From Thiomicrorhabdus chilensis DSM 12352 (lineage in GTDB: Bacteria; Pseudomonadota; Gammaproteobacteria; Thiomicrospirales; Thiomicrospiraceae), in contig NZ_KI519609.1 in the NCBI RefSeq assembly GCF_000483485.1, positions 1,455,460 through 1,519,459 of the forward strand: a stretch of 64,000 bases of DNA. The letters are read 5' to 3'. This document shows, one piece after another, positions 36,250 through 45,858 of the stretch; positions within the stretch are counted from its first letter, which is position 1, and the number at the start of each line of letters is the position of its first letter. The translations under genes and the position numbers were made by a program. The notes below the pieces were generated by a model. The model was not told the DNA's origin. It saw only the letters and a list, made by a program, of their open reading frames with translations, and ran no database searches.

Positions 36250-36558
36250 TTATTGTGGAATCCCGGCTTCATCAGTTTCAGGCGATTCCGGGTCGGCCGC
36301 GGAAGCTTTGATGCCTTCCCAGGTATCGACGTAGGTTTGCTTTTCGCCCAGTTTCTTGGCTTTTTCAATGCCCACTTGCGTGCTTTCCACCACATCATCG
36401 GCCAGCTCGCTGGATGTCTCTTTGGTGGCTTCCCAAGCGTTTGCAGCATCCGACTTGATGTTCTCCCACACACCGGCACTCGCCAGCGGCGAAACACTTA
36501 AGGCTTGTAAAGCAATCAGACCGATCAATCCGGTCTTAAGGTTTGTTTTTTTCAACAT
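36250..36558 (-). CDS. Small exported helical protein
   Basis: The precursor of about 102 residues has a cleavable signal peptide (MLKKTNLKTGLIGLIALQALSVSPLASA) and a mature part of about 75 residues, largely amphipathic helix rich in Ala, Glu and Lys (WENIKSDAANAWEATKETSSELADD). No Cys are present. The ATG at 36558 with AAGGA before it is preferred to one seven codons earlier. It may be a periplasmic coiled or membrane-surface protein; family unknown. Confidence 0.7.
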   Translation of the reverse strand: MLKKTNLKTGLIGLIALQALSVSPLASAGVWENIKSDAANAWEATKETSSELADDVVESTQVGIEKAKKLGEKQTYVDTWEGIKASAADPESPETDEAGIPQ

Positions 36559-36627
36559 ATGAATTCCTTGAATGAACAAAGGGGGTAATCCAATCTATAT
36601 AATAGCTGGACAGGCGATTTTCAATGT

Positions 36628-37236
36628 TTACATCTCAATTCCGTTCTGCGCCTTAATACCGTTTTCAAAAGCATGCTTAACCAGCCCCATTTCGGTCACG
36701 GTATCAGCCAGTTCAATCAACTCAGCCGGCGCACCGCGGCCGGTGATCACCACATGCTGGTGTTGTGGACGCTTCAGGATATCCTCTTCAATATCCGACC
36801 ATTGCAGATAACCGTAACTCAGCGCGATGTTCAACTCATCCAGCACCACCAACTCAAAATTCGGATCTTGCAGGTATTTTCTGGCTTCATCCCAGGCGAT
36901 GCGGCAAATTTCAATATCACGACTGCGATCCTGGGTATCCCAGGTAAAGCCTTCGCCCATCGCCTTGAACACCACCTCTTCAGGAAAGCGTTTGAAAAAC
37001 TGCTCTTCACCGGTACTCATGGCACCCTTAATGAATTGAATCACCGCCACCTTCATGCCGTGTCCTAATGCACGCGCTACCATGCCGAAAGCCGAACTGC
37101 TCTTGCCTTTGCCATCTCCGGTATTAACCAGCACAATCCCGCACTCTTCGTTTGATTCCTGAATTCTTCGATCCATGTAGGCTTTACGACGTTTCATGAT
37201 CTGGTTGTGTTTTTGATCGCTGATGGTGACTGCCAT
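36628..37236 (-). CDS. cobO: Cob(I)yrinic acid a,c-diamide adenosyltransferase
   Basis: CobO/BtuR transfers adenosyl from ATP to corrinoid cobalt in cobalamin synthesis or salvage. The 202 residues match the family, with the P-loop NTGDGKGKSSSAFG near residue 38, then KVAVIQFIKG, the FELVVLDELNIALSYGYL strand and VVITGRGAP. No other cobalamin genes lie nearby, so it probably works in salvage (btuR-type) here. Confidence 0.94.
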   Translation of the reverse strand: MAVTISDQKHNQIMKRRKAYMDRRIQESNEECGIVLVNTGDGKGKSSSAFGMVARALGHGMKVAVIQFIKGAMSTGEEQFFKRFPEEVVFKAMGEGFTWDTQDRSRDIEICRIAWDEARKYLQDPNFELVVLDELNIALSYGYLQWSDIEEDILKRPQHQHVVITGRGAPAELIELADTVTEMGLVKHAFENGIKAQNGIEM

Positions 37237-37425
37237 TGTTTAATCCGTTGCTGATTTTAGTATTGATTCCATTTCTGTCCAAAGCGATGGTTGCTGTTTT
37301 TTAACCCCATCCGAACGACTCGCCAATTTGCACAATCGCACAGTGTAACATGCCTCAAAACCCGTCAAAACGCTTTATACTATGCACACACCCGCAACCT
37401 TTCAGTTTTTAAAGTACTTACCCCT

Positions 37426-38709
37426 ATGAAACAAACACTCTTAATCATCGGTTATGTTTGGCCGGAACCCAACTCGTCGGCCGCGGGCACCCGCATGATG
37501 CAACTGATTCAATTGTTTCTAAAGCACGGCTTCAACATCACCTTCGCCAGCCCGGCCAAACTCGGTGAACACGCTCAAGACCTGAGCCAACTTGGCGTCA
37601 TTTCACAAGCCATCCAACTCAACCACGCCAGCTTTGATGACTTCGTTCAACAACTCAGTCCCGATATCGTTCTATTTGACCGCTTCATGATGGAAGAACA
37701 ATTCGGTTGGCGGGTCGAAAAACACTGCCCTAACGCCCTGAGAATCCTCAACACCGAAGATTTACACAGTTTGCGTGAAGCACGCCAAACCAACCTGAAA
37801 GCGCTTTTAAAAAAAACAACGTCCTCTTTGGAGGCGCTTTGGGAGCAGAACCCTCAGAAATTATTTGAAGACATGGCGAGCAGCGATGCCGCACAGCGTG
37901 AAATAGCATCAATTTTTCGTAGCGACCTGACCTTGATGATCTCCAAGTTCGAGAGCCAACTCCTGCAGCAGGCCTTTCAGGTCAATGCGAATCTGCTTTT
38001 CACCCTGCCATTTCTCTACCCGACTCCTGACAAATTGGAAACTCCCGACTTCGAACAACGCCAGAACTTCGTATTCATCGGCAACTTCCGCCATGCGCCC
38101 AACTGGGATTCGGTGATATGGCTCAAACAGAACCTATGGCCAAAAATAAGAGAGGCATTGCCACACACGGAACTGCATATTTACGGCGCTTATCCAGCCA
38201 AAAAAGTCACCGACTTTCACAACCCCAAACAAGGCTTTCATGTGCAAGGCTGGGCGGAATCGGTCTGGCCGGTGATGCAGCAGGCACGAGTTTGCCTCGC
38301 ACCCTTGCGTTTTGGCGCGGGCATCAAAGGCAAATTGGCCGAGGCCATGTTATGCGGCACCCCCAGCATCACCACGCCCATCGGCAGTGAAGGCATGCTG
38401 CCCGCAGAAAGCTCCGTGCAAGACTGGCCGGGATTCATCGGCCGCACAGAAACCGAACTGGTAGAACAGGCGATCAATCTCTATCAAAATGAACAGGCCT
38501 GGTATGAAGCGCAACAAAACGCCATCAAGCTGGGTCAAACCCAATACTGCGAAACTTCAACCGGCTCTGCCATGTTGCAGGTCATCGAAACCATACAAGC
38601 CAACCTGACCACACATCGCCAACATAACTTCATCGGAGCCATGCTACGTCATCACCACCATAAAAGCACTCAATATATGGCACAATGGATCGAAGCCAAA
38701 AACAAATGA
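37426..38709 (+). CDS. Glycosyltransferase, GT-B fold
   Basis: The 427-residue protein starts with MKQTLLIIGYVWPEPNSSAAG, the donor-loop-like N-terminus of GT4-type enzymes. The C-terminal domain has FVFIGNFRHAPNWDSVIWL and RVCLAPLRFGAGIKGKLAEAMLCGTPSITT, ending with the GSEGM-type nucleotide-sugar contact. It should transfer a sugar to a lipid or protein acceptor; donor and acceptor are unknown. No polysaccharide cluster surrounds it. The ATG at 37426 fits the family; upstream in-frame codons do not. Confidence 0.85.
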   Translation: MKQTLLIIGYVWPEPNSSAAGTRMMQLIQLFLKHGFNITFASPAKLGEHAQDLSQLGVISQAIQLNHASFDDFVQQLSPDIVLFDRFMMEEQFGWRVEKHCPNALRILNTEDLHSLREARQTNLKALLKKTTSSLEALWEQNPQKLFEDMASSDAAQREIASIFRSDLTLMISKFESQLLQQAFQVNANLLFTLPFLYPTPDKLETPDFEQRQNFVFIGNFRHAPNWDSVIWLKQNLWPKIREALPHTELHIYGAYPAKKVTDFHNPKQGFHVQGWAESVWPVMQQARVCLAPLRFGAGIKGKLAEAMLCGTPSITTPIGSEGMLPAESSVQDWPGFIGRTETELVEQAINLYQNEQAWYEAQQNAIKLGQTQYCETSTGSAMLQVIETIQANLTTHRQHNFIGAMLRHHHHKSTQYMAQWIEAKNK

Positions 38710-38725
38710 AATTTGCCGAGAAAAA

Positions 38726-39037
38726 ATGACCAAGACCCAAACCCCAAAAACCGCCCCAAAACCCGATCTTGCCCACACCAAAAAGCAACCCAATAATCCG
38801 CTTCACGGCCTGAGCCTCAAGGAGATCGTCTCCCAACTGCATGCACATTACGGTTGGGAAGAATTGGCGGAACGCATTCCAATCCGCTGCTTTCAATACG
38901 ATCCCAGCCTAAAATCCAGTCTGACGTTTTTACGTAAAACCCCATGGGCACGGGAAAAAGTCGAACAGCTATATATTGAGGCCAGCCAGAATTGGGGAAA
39001 ATACAAACGCCCTGCTTCTACGGAGGCCAAAAAATAA
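38726..39037 (+). CDS. VF530-type DNA-binding protein (DUF2132)
   Basis: This 103-residue protein has a basic/proline-rich N-terminal tail (about 1-22) and a core NNPLHGLSLKEIVSQLHAHYG...WEELAERIPIRCFQYDPSLKSSLTFLRKTPWAREKVE that matches the VF530 family, known as a small DNA-binding fold. It starts 16 bases after the glycosyltransferase stop, so the two are probably co-transcribed. Terminator follows. Confidence 0.85.
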   Translation: MTKTQTPKTAPKPDLAHTKKQPNNPLHGLSLKEIVSQLHAHYGWEELAERIPIRCFQYDPSLKSSLTFLRKTPWAREKVEQLYIEASQNWGKYKRPASTEAKK

Positions 39038-39083
39038 CCACTCAAGTGGCCGACAGGCCGTTTTCTAGACGGGTCAAAGCCAA

Positions 39084-39111
39084 CAAAAAAAGGGAGCCTA
39101 AGCTCCCTTTT
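39084..39111. terminator. Terminator after the VF530 gene
   Basis: AAAAGGGAGC/GCTCCCTTTT pairs around a CTA loop, with an A run before and T run after; it lies between convergent genes. Confidence 0.9.
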
Positions 39112-39159
39112 AAGATTAAAATCGATTAATTCAGCCTGTTTTCACTGTTTAACCGATAT

Positions 39160-39714
39160 TTAAAAACCGGCGATATATTCCGATACCGTCTGAATATCTT
39201 CATCACTTAATCCGGTTGCCATTGGCGCCATCATCGCCGTCATGGCACCCAACTGTTCACCGGCTTTGTATTTAGCCAGTTTGGAAGCGATGTCCTCTTT
39301 TGACTGCCCGGCCAGTTTAGGGCCTACGCCACCCTCACCGCTGGCACCATGGCAACCGATACAGGTCGCATACAGATTGGAACCGGACTTGGCAGGTGCC
39401 GCCGCTTCTTCTACGGTTTCAACCACCTCTTCAACTTCTTGCGTCACCGCCTGCTCCACTTTCTCAACCACTTCTTCCGCTTTTTCAGTGGTGGCCTCAA
39501 CGGCTTTTTCCACTTCCGGAACCACAACCGGCTCAGGTTGCTTCACATCCGCAGCGCTCGGCTGAGCCGAAGAAGGCTGGCTCACACCCGCTCCGCTCTC
39601 GGAAGTATGTTCGGTTTTATCATCATCTGAACAACCCGCCATCCCCAACATCATTAAGGAAGCCAAACTCGCGGCCACCAAATTCCGTTTGAATCCATTC
39701 TGCATGTCTTTCAT
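39160..39714 (-). CDS. Cytochrome c5-like lipoprotein
   Basis: The 184-residue precursor has a signal peptide with lipobox LGMAGCS, a long Glu/Val/Pro-rich spacer (about 35-115) with repeated EKAEEVVEKVEQ-like segments, and a c-type cytochrome domain with the haem site CIGCH and a Met-rich distal region (GAMTAMMAPMATGLSDEDI). It should be a membrane-tethered periplasmic electron carrier. GGAGAGA before the ATG at 39714 supports that start over an upstream one. Confidence 0.9.
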   Translation of the reverse strand: MKDMQNGFKRNLVAASLASLMMLGMAGCSDDDKTEHTSESGAGVSQPSSAQPSAADVKQPEPVVVPEVEKAVEATTEKAEEVVEKVEQAVTQEVEEVVETVEEAAAPAKSGSNLYATCIGCHGASGEGGVGPKLAGQSKEDIASKLAKYKAGEQLGAMTAMMAPMATGLSDEDIQTVSEYIAGF

Positions 39715-39902
39715 TGATCTCTCCAAAGTGTTACATGACAAATAAACCGGCTTAAGAATCTTAACGGCTTATTCGATTATCCAATTTACTTACGCTTTCA
39801 TTATGCAGAAATCTTAAGGCAATTGGAAATAAATAGGCGCCAATCAATTGGTTCCCATGGATTGACTGGCATCTTTACCAGAGCAACCGTTAATATCGGC
39901 AG

Positions 39903-40220
39903 TTACAGCAGTAGATCCCCAAAGCCCCAAATCAGGGTTCCCAAAATAACCGTGAGATGCGATAACCAAACTTTTTTGCGATGCCATTTGGAGGGCGTCA
40001 AATCCGGCATGTCGTCTTCAGCCTGCACCTTTTCCAAACGCTGATACAAAAGATCCAATTCACCGTGCAGCAATGCATATTCACTCATCACCGCAAACAA
40101 CACCATCAAGCTACCGAAACGTGCAAACCAAATGGGTTCCAGTACCAAACCAAATACCAAACCCGCCAGACCCATCACCCAGGCCAGTAACAGTAACAAG
40201 CCATTTTTATTTCGTAACAT
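39903..40220 (-). CDS. Small membrane protein, three predicted helices
   Basis: The 105-residue protein has two hydrophobic helices at the N-terminus (GLLLLLAWVMGLAGLVFGLVL and ARFGSLMVLFAVMSEYALL), a charged middle with a coiled stretch (GELDLLYQRLEKVQAEDD) and a third helix at the C-terminus. AAGGAT stands directly before the ATG. I do not recognise the family, and no neighbour hints at a role. Confidence 0.65.
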   Translation of the reverse strand: MLRNKNGLLLLLAWVMGLAGLVFGLVLEPIWFARFGSLMVLFAVMSEYALLHGELDLLYQRLEKVQAEDDMPDLTPSKWHRKKVWLSHLTVILGTLIWGFGDLLL

Positions 40221-40249
40221 ATCCTTCCCTTAATGCTCTAATACGCTTC

Positions 40250-40273
40250 TAAATTAACAGGCCTGCCGGTTTA
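40250..40273. repeat. CAGGCCTG palindrome
   Basis: The core is at 40258-40265 with AAATT on the left and GGTTT on the right, upstream of the small membrane protein gene. Confidence 0.7.
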
Positions 40274-40349
40274 TGCCAGCACCTAGGCAAAAAACAATTC
40301 AAGCACTTCAAAATTCAACACACCTAATCATACACTTAAAGGCCGAATA

Positions 40350-40379
40350 CAAAAAAGGCCAACAGAGCGTTGGCCTTTA
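40350..40379 (-). terminator. Terminator of the chemoreceptor gene
   Basis: AAAGGCCAAC/GTTGGCCTTT pairs around a short loop with a T run on the - strand, 26 bases past the stop. Confidence 0.9.
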
Positions 40380-40404
40380 AATTGATCAAAGCAAGTGATT
40401 CGCT

Positions 40405-43023
40405 TTAAAAATCTTCCCACTCTTCATCGCTCTTGCTGAACGATGCAGTCGGAACCGAGTCACTTTTTTCAGCTTTAGGCGCAGGTTGACTAACCGGTTT
40501 CGCAGCCGGTTTCGCTTCTACAGCCTTTGCTTCCGACGCACTTTTTAACTGACTGGAATCGGGTTTCTGGAGAGCCACTTTTTTGTTCTCAGCCTTTTTG
40601 TTGGGCAACGCCTGGGCGCTTTGACCGATATTAAAGAACGACATGTCTTTCGCCAAAATGCCCGCCTGCTCACTCATACTTTCCGAAGCCGCCGAAGTCT
40701 GCTCCACCAGCGCCGCATTTTGCTGGGTCACTTCATCAATCTGGCTGACGGCTTTATGAACCTGCTCAATCCCTTCCATCTGCTGGACGGAAGCCTGCGC
40801 GATTTGCTCAATCATATTCGCCACGTCTCTGACCGACGCGTTAATATCAACCAGCATCTCACCCGATTCGGAAGCCAACTTGGTTCCTTGGTCAATACGT
40901 GTCACACTCTCATTGATGAGTGCGGTGATGTCTTTGGCCGCCTCGGCAGACTTCTGCGCCAAAGCGCGTACCTCACCGGCGACCACCGCAAAACCACGCC
41001 CGTGATCACCGGCCCTGGCCGCTTCAACGGCGGCATTTAATGCCAACAGGTTGGTCTGGAAGGCAATGCTATCGATCAAAGTCACAATATCGGAAATCTT
41101 GTGACTGGATTCTTGAATCGCATTCATCGCCTGAATTGTCTGCTGCATGACCTCCGTGCCTTCAGTAGTTTTATTCTGCACAGCGTGAGCCACTCCGGAA
41201 GCCTCTTTGGAATGCTCGGTGTTGTTTTGCACGGCAGAATTCATCTCTTCCATGGTGGAAGAAGTTTCTTCCAAGGCCGCAGCCTGCTCCTGAACACGCT
41301 GACTCAGATCCAATGCACCTTGGGAAACTTCACTGGAGGCCATATTCACAACTTGGGTCGCGTTCACCGCTTGTGTCACCACATTCAACAAACGCTCCGT
41401 GGTGGCGTTGACTGCCTCTTTCAATACACGCAATTCACCATGGTATTCACCCTCGATATTTTGCGTCAAATCCCCCTCTGACTGTGACACTACAACACGG
41501 GTCACGTCTTTGATGGCGTTTTCCAGCGCATCCATGGAAACATTGATTCCATCTTTCAGCGTCAACAAATCCCCTCGAGCTTCAACATCTACACGATGCT
41601 CGAACTTACCTTGCTGCATGTAATTCATGACATCGATAATGGCACCAATGGTGGCATTCAGAGAGTTCATCGTCGAGGAGACATTATTGACCATCTTCAA
41701 GAAGTCACCCTGTACATCGGCATCGACCTTGACATTAAAGTCGCCGTTATTCATCGACTCCATAACCTTGCCAAGCTCGCCCATGGTTTCATTGACTGAA
41801 TCCGCAGAATCGTTGATGCCGCGTTTCAAGGTGTCCAGATCTCCTCTCAAATCCAATTCAATGCGCTGGTCGAACTCCCCACGCGCAATCGCCGTCACCA
41901 CCTTATTGGATTCCTCAATCGCATTCTGCATATTGGTCAACAATTCGTTGACCGAACGCCCCATATCTCCAATTTCATCTTCTCTCTGTTGATCGGCTCG
42001 AATCGAGAAATCACCGCTATCACTAACCTGGGCAAGCTTAGTCTGAATACTGCCCAGCCCGCGACTGATACTACGAGGAATGAAAATGGCGATTAAAATC
42101 GAGAACAGTGTAATCACCACTGCCACGATTGACATGACCTGAATGATGCTGTCATTCAATGCCTGAACCATCGGCCCGATTCGATCCTGATCGTCTTTAA
42201 TCGACAGCTTGATGTCTTCCGACCATGTGGCGATATCAGGCCCGATCACATTCAATTTTTCTTCAACAATCTGATTACGGTCGTTAATCACCTGGTTAAG
42301 TTGTTTGACACCCTTAGTGTAGGTTTCGATCAAGCTATCCAGCTCGGCAAGCTGCTGGATACGATTCGGATTTTCAACGTTTAGAGCAAGTTTCTTCATC
42401 TGCTTAGAAAGCTCCGTGAATTCAGACAAGGTGCGATCCATGTCCTTAACGGCGTTGCTCTCAATGAACTTGACTGCATAGAGTCTCGCCAACAACAGGT
42501 TTCTTAAACCATCCGACGCAGCAAACGCGACCGCCAAATCAGCATCTTCTCTAGCAGAGTGTTTAATGGCTGTCAGCAACTGCTCCATGGATTTACCGTT
42601 TACATTCATGTTATTGAACACGATATCATTGCGTTGCTTCATCAGCGCCTGAACTTTCTCAAATTCAGCCTTATAGGTCAACAGACCTTCATCCACCTGA
42701 TCCACTAACTTGGCTCGTTCAGGGTTTTCAATGCTCACTTGAGCTTCCTGAATAAATCCATACGTGCGGTCAAAATATTTGGTGAACTCTTCCACTTCCT
42801 TATCAACCGGGTTAATCAAATAATCCTTGACGTTCATGCGCACCATCAGCATATTGGCCTGAACACGTCCCGCCAAAACCGCATCTTTGGCGATTTCACG
42901 GTATTGTTTAAAACCGCTGGCGGATTCGTTAATTTTGGTGACACTGAAGATTGACATGGCAATTACCAGCACAGTCAGCAATATGAAACTGGCCAGCAAT
43001 TTAGCGCGAATGGTCTTAAGCAT
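40405..43023 (-). CDS. Methyl-accepting chemotaxis protein
   Basis: This 872-residue transmembrane chemoreceptor has an N-terminal helix (about 8-30), a helical periplasmic domain (to about 290, HBM/4HB-like), a second transmembrane helix (VMSIVAVVITLFSILIAIF), HAMP and HAMP-like repeats (about 320-560), and the signalling domain with the conserved hairpin tip SIAFQTNLLALNAAVEAARAG. The C-terminus has a Lys/Ala/Pro-rich tail and ends EEWEDF, fitting the xWxxF CheR/CheB tether. The several successive HAMP-like units make it longer than a typical receptor. Ligand unknown. Confidence 0.93.
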   Translation of the reverse strand: MLKTIRAKLLASFILLTVLVIAMSIFSVTKINESASGFKQYREIAKDAVLAGRVQANMLMVRMNVKDYLINPVDKEVEEFTKYFDRTYGFIQEAQVSIENPERAKLVDQVDEGLLTYKAEFEKVQALMKQRNDIVFNNMNVNGKSMEQLLTAIKHSAREDADLAVAFAASDGLRNLLLARLYAVKFIESNAVKDMDRTLSEFTELSKQMKKLALNVENPNRIQQLAELDSLIETYTKGVKQLNQVINDRNQIVEEKLNVIGPDIATWSEDIKLSIKDDQDRIGPMVQALNDSIIQVMSIVAVVITLFSILIAIFIPRSISRGLGSIQTKLAQVSDSGDFSIRADQQREDEIGDMGRSVNELLTNMQNAIEESNKVVTAIARGEFDQRIELDLRGDLDTLKRGINDSADSVNETMGELGKVMESMNNGDFNVKVDADVQGDFLKMVNNVSSTMNSLNATIGAIIDVMNYMQQGKFEHRVDVEARGDLLTLKDGINVSMDALENAIKDVTRVVVSQSEGDLTQNIEGEYHGELRVLKEAVNATTERLLNVVTQAVNATQVVNMASSEVSQGALDLSQRVQEQAAALEETSSTMEEMNSAVQNNTEHSKEASGVAHAVQNKTTEGTEVMQQTIQAMNAIQESSHKISDIVTLIDSIAFQTNLLALNAAVEAARAGDHGRGFAVVAGEVRALAQKSAEAAKDITALINESVTRIDQGTKLASESGEMLVDINASVRDVANMIEQIAQASVQQMEGIEQVHKAVSQIDEVTQQNAALVEQTSAASESMSEQAGILAKDMSFFNIGQSAQALPNKKAENKKVALQKPDSSQLKSASEAKAVEAKPAAKPVSQPAPKAEKSDSVPTASFSKSDEEWEDF

Positions 43024-43245
43024 GGAAACCCCTATTTATTGTAAAAATATGTTGTGATAAGTGTCTGGTTAATCTATTAGCCCTAAACACTCAGTAATGC
43101 TCTTATGTTGATATATTTTATTTATTAACGGCAATTACACTTATTGATTGAATGGTAATTGAAAGCCTACAACAGTGCAATAACATAAAAAATGACATTT
43201 TGAATAATTCATGACCATCTTCCATGCCCTAAACAACCATAGACT

Positions 43246-45822
43246 TCATCGTTTTGATTGAAGCGAGCGCCCCGCTTTTTCTAGCAAGGGTTCTTCCGGC
43301 CAACGGTGCTTCGGATAACGGCCGCGCATCTCTTTGGCAATCTCGAAATAGGAGTTTTGCCAGAAATTTGCCAAGTCGGCGGTGACCTGTATGGGCCGAC
43401 GGGCCGGAGACAAGAGTTCAAATGTCAGAGGCACGGAACCCCAAGCCAACCGGGGCGATTGCAATTCACCAAACAGTTCTTGCAAAGGCACGGACACCGT
43501 CGGGTTCTGGCCGAGTGCATAACGAATCCTGACTTTTTTACCCGATGGAGTCACATAAAACAGTGGCGCCTCACACTCCAAAGCCTGTTGCAATTCATAT
43601 GGTAACAGCGCCTGCAAAATTCCCATCAAATCAATTTTCTGCAAGACTTTGACGCTGTCCACCCCAGCTAAATAAGGCGCCAACCAGGCCTGCAGGTTTT
43701 CAACCAACCAAGTTTCCGATAAATCCGTCAAGCCTCTCTCAGCGGCCCCTTCTTGAGCGGCCAGCCAACGCACACGGTTCAACCAGGCCTGGTTAGTTTC
43801 GTTCCACGGCAATAAACTCAGTTTCTTGGCTTTCAGCGTCTCCAGCAAACAGCCATGCAATTGTGCTTCATCCATTTTTTTCAACGGGGCTTGCGCCAAT
43901 ACCAAGGCCTGATATTGGGTCTGAAAAGTTCCGATCACTTCATTGCGACTTTCGTCATAGCGGTACACCGCCTGTTTTTCGATCTGTCCTGCAAACAGAC
44001 TCTCAATCTCGCTCCTGTCCAACGGAGCGGCCAGAAATATCCGCCCTTCGCGGGCTTGACCGTCGATATTGGCCACCGCCAGAGCAGACTCGCGGCTTAA
44101 GGGATCGGCTTCATCCAGTAACGCTCCTTTGCCGTTGGACAATAAATATCGAAACTGTCCGTTACGCTGCAACGCCACCCTGTCCGGAAACGCCTGCGCC
44201 ACCAGCTTGCCGCTTTGCGACTGCAAAAACATCAGGTCGTATTCACATTTATTCATCTTGCCATTTAGACCCAACTGTCTTTGCCAGTTGCGGCTGTTCA
44301 ACAAGGCCTGTTCCATTGCCGAAACCGAAATCTGATACTCGCTTTTAGCACGGTTTCGGTCTTGGCGGTAAGCTTTAAGCGCCAATAAACGGCTGGTCAA
44401 ATCCGCCCCCGAATCGCGGCCCTGCAACACATCACGTTCCGCCAACAAAGCAGCCACATCACAGGCCAGCTGCTGTAACTTTTCGTCAGCAGAGACCTTG
44501 GCGACCAATAACAATTTCGCCAATCGCGGCGAACAGGCAAACTGCATCGCCTGCTGACCCAAATCGGTGATTTGCCCTTTATTATTTAGCAAACCTAACT
44601 GTTGCAGCAATCGTTGCGCTTGCTGAAAGTGCGCCGCAGGTGGTTCCGTCAACCAGCGTAGTGAGCGCACATCCTGCACACCCCATAAAGCCAGTTCCAA
44701 ACATAGATCGGACAGGTCGGTGACACAAATCTCTTCGGCTTCAAACGGTGCCAACTGTGCCTGCTGGGATTCACTCCACAAACGATAACAAACACCGGCA
44801 TAAAGACGACCGGCACGACCTTTTCGCTGCTCCGCCGAAGCCGCCGAAATGCGCTGGGTGTGCAAACGGCTCATGCCGCTGTTGACGTCATAAAACAGCT
44901 TACGCGCGAAACCCGAATCAATCACGCAATCAATGCCTTCAATCGTCAAACTGGTTTCGGCGATATTGGTGGTCAGCACGATTTTTCGCCGCCCTTGATT
45001 ATCCGGCTGAATCGCCCGATCCTGCTGTTCGGGTTTCAATCCGCCATAAAGCGGCAAAACGGCAAACTCGTTTTCGTCCACACATTCCTGCAAGGCCTGC
45101 TGCGCCTGTTTGATTTCCCCCTGGCCGGCCAAAAATACCAATAGGTCTTTTTCGGATTGCTTGATGGCCTGCAAGACCGAATTCTTCAACAACGGCAACA
45201 GATCCCATTTAAATTTAGCATTGCTTGGCAAAGCTTGTGGCAAATAGTGTGTCGCCACCGGATAAGCTCGACCTTGTGAACGGATGACCGGCGCATTGTC
45301 CAAAAACTGACTGACCTCCTCAGTATCGATGGTGGCCGACATCACCAATAGCTTCAAGTTTTCGTTCAGGGCCGATTGCGTGTCCAGGCATAAGGTCAAC
45401 GCCAGATCGGCGTGGATGGAACGTTCATGAAATTCGTCGAATATCACCAGAGCAACGTCGCTGAGTTCCGGATCTGACTGAATGCGTCGGGTCAGAATTC
45501 CTTCGGTGACAATCTCCAGACGCGTCTGCTTAGAACTGAGTTTTTCATTACGAATCTGATAACCGATGGACTGGCCGACTGGCTCGCCCAACTGCTTGGC
45601 CAAATAACGGGCGATGGAACGCACCGCCAAACGACGCGGTTCCAACATGATGATTTTCTTGCCTTGGTTCGGCTCGGATTGAAACCACTCCGACAGCAAA
45701 ATCGCAATGGGCACTGCCGTGGATTTACCCGCTCCCGGATCGGCCTGCAACACCGCATTGCTTGACGTGGTCAAAGTGGAGACAATCTCCGACAACAAGG
45801 TATAAATAGGTAAATTAGTCAT
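43246..45822 (-). CDS. hrpB: ATP-dependent helicase HrpB
   Basis: HrpB is a DEAH-family RNA helicase-like ATPase. The 858 residues begin with the P-loop DPGAGKSTAVPI, then the DEFHERS motif II, SAT motif III, and TNIAETSLTIEGIDCVIDSG, QRKGRAGRLYAGVCYRLW motifs V-VI. The C-terminal HrpB-type domain ends RYPKHRWPEEP, which is diagnostic. Two CAGGCCTG cores (43685, 43784) lie inside it. It begins 36 bases after the hrpA stop, so the two genes are likely co-transcribed, an uncommon pairing. Confidence 0.95.
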   Translation of the reverse strand: MTNLPIYTLLSEIVSTLTTSSNAVLQADPGAGKSTAVPIAILLSEWFQSEPNQGKKIIMLEPRRLAVRSIARYLAKQLGEPVGQSIGYQIRNEKLSSKQTRLEIVTEGILTRRIQSDPELSDVALVIFDEFHERSIHADLALTLCLDTQSALNENLKLLVMSATIDTEEVSQFLDNAPVIRSQGRAYPVATHYLPQALPSNAKFKWDLLPLLKNSVLQAIKQSEKDLLVFLAGQGEIKQAQQALQECVDENEFAVLPLYGGLKPEQQDRAIQPDNQGRRKIVLTTNIAETSLTIEGIDCVIDSGFARKLFYDVNSGMSRLHTQRISAASAEQRKGRAGRLYAGVCYRLWSESQQAQLAPFEAEEICVTDLSDLCLELALWGVQDVRSLRWLTEPPAAHFQQAQRLLQQLGLLNNKGQITDLGQQAMQFACSPRLAKLLLVAKVSADEKLQQLACDVAALLAERDVLQGRDSGADLTSRLLALKAYRQDRNRAKSEYQISVSAMEQALLNSRNWQRQLGLNGKMNKCEYDLMFLQSQSGKLVAQAFPDRVALQRNGQFRYLLSNGKGALLDEADPLSRESALAVANIDGQAREGRIFLAAPLDRSEIESLFAGQIEKQAVYRYDESRNEVIGTFQTQYQALVLAQAPLKKMDEAQLHGCLLETLKAKKLSLLPWNETNQAWLNRVRWLAAQEGAAERGLTDLSETWLVENLQAWLAPYLAGVDSVKVLQKIDLMGILQALLPYELQQALECEAPLFYVTPSGKKVRIRYALGQNPTVSVPLQELFGELQSPRLAWGSVPLTFELLSPARRPIQVTADLANFWQNSYFEIAKEMRGRYPKHRWPEEPLLEKAGRSLQSKR

Positions 45823-45858
45823 TTAAACCAAACACTTGAAACAACTTATTAAAGTTAA

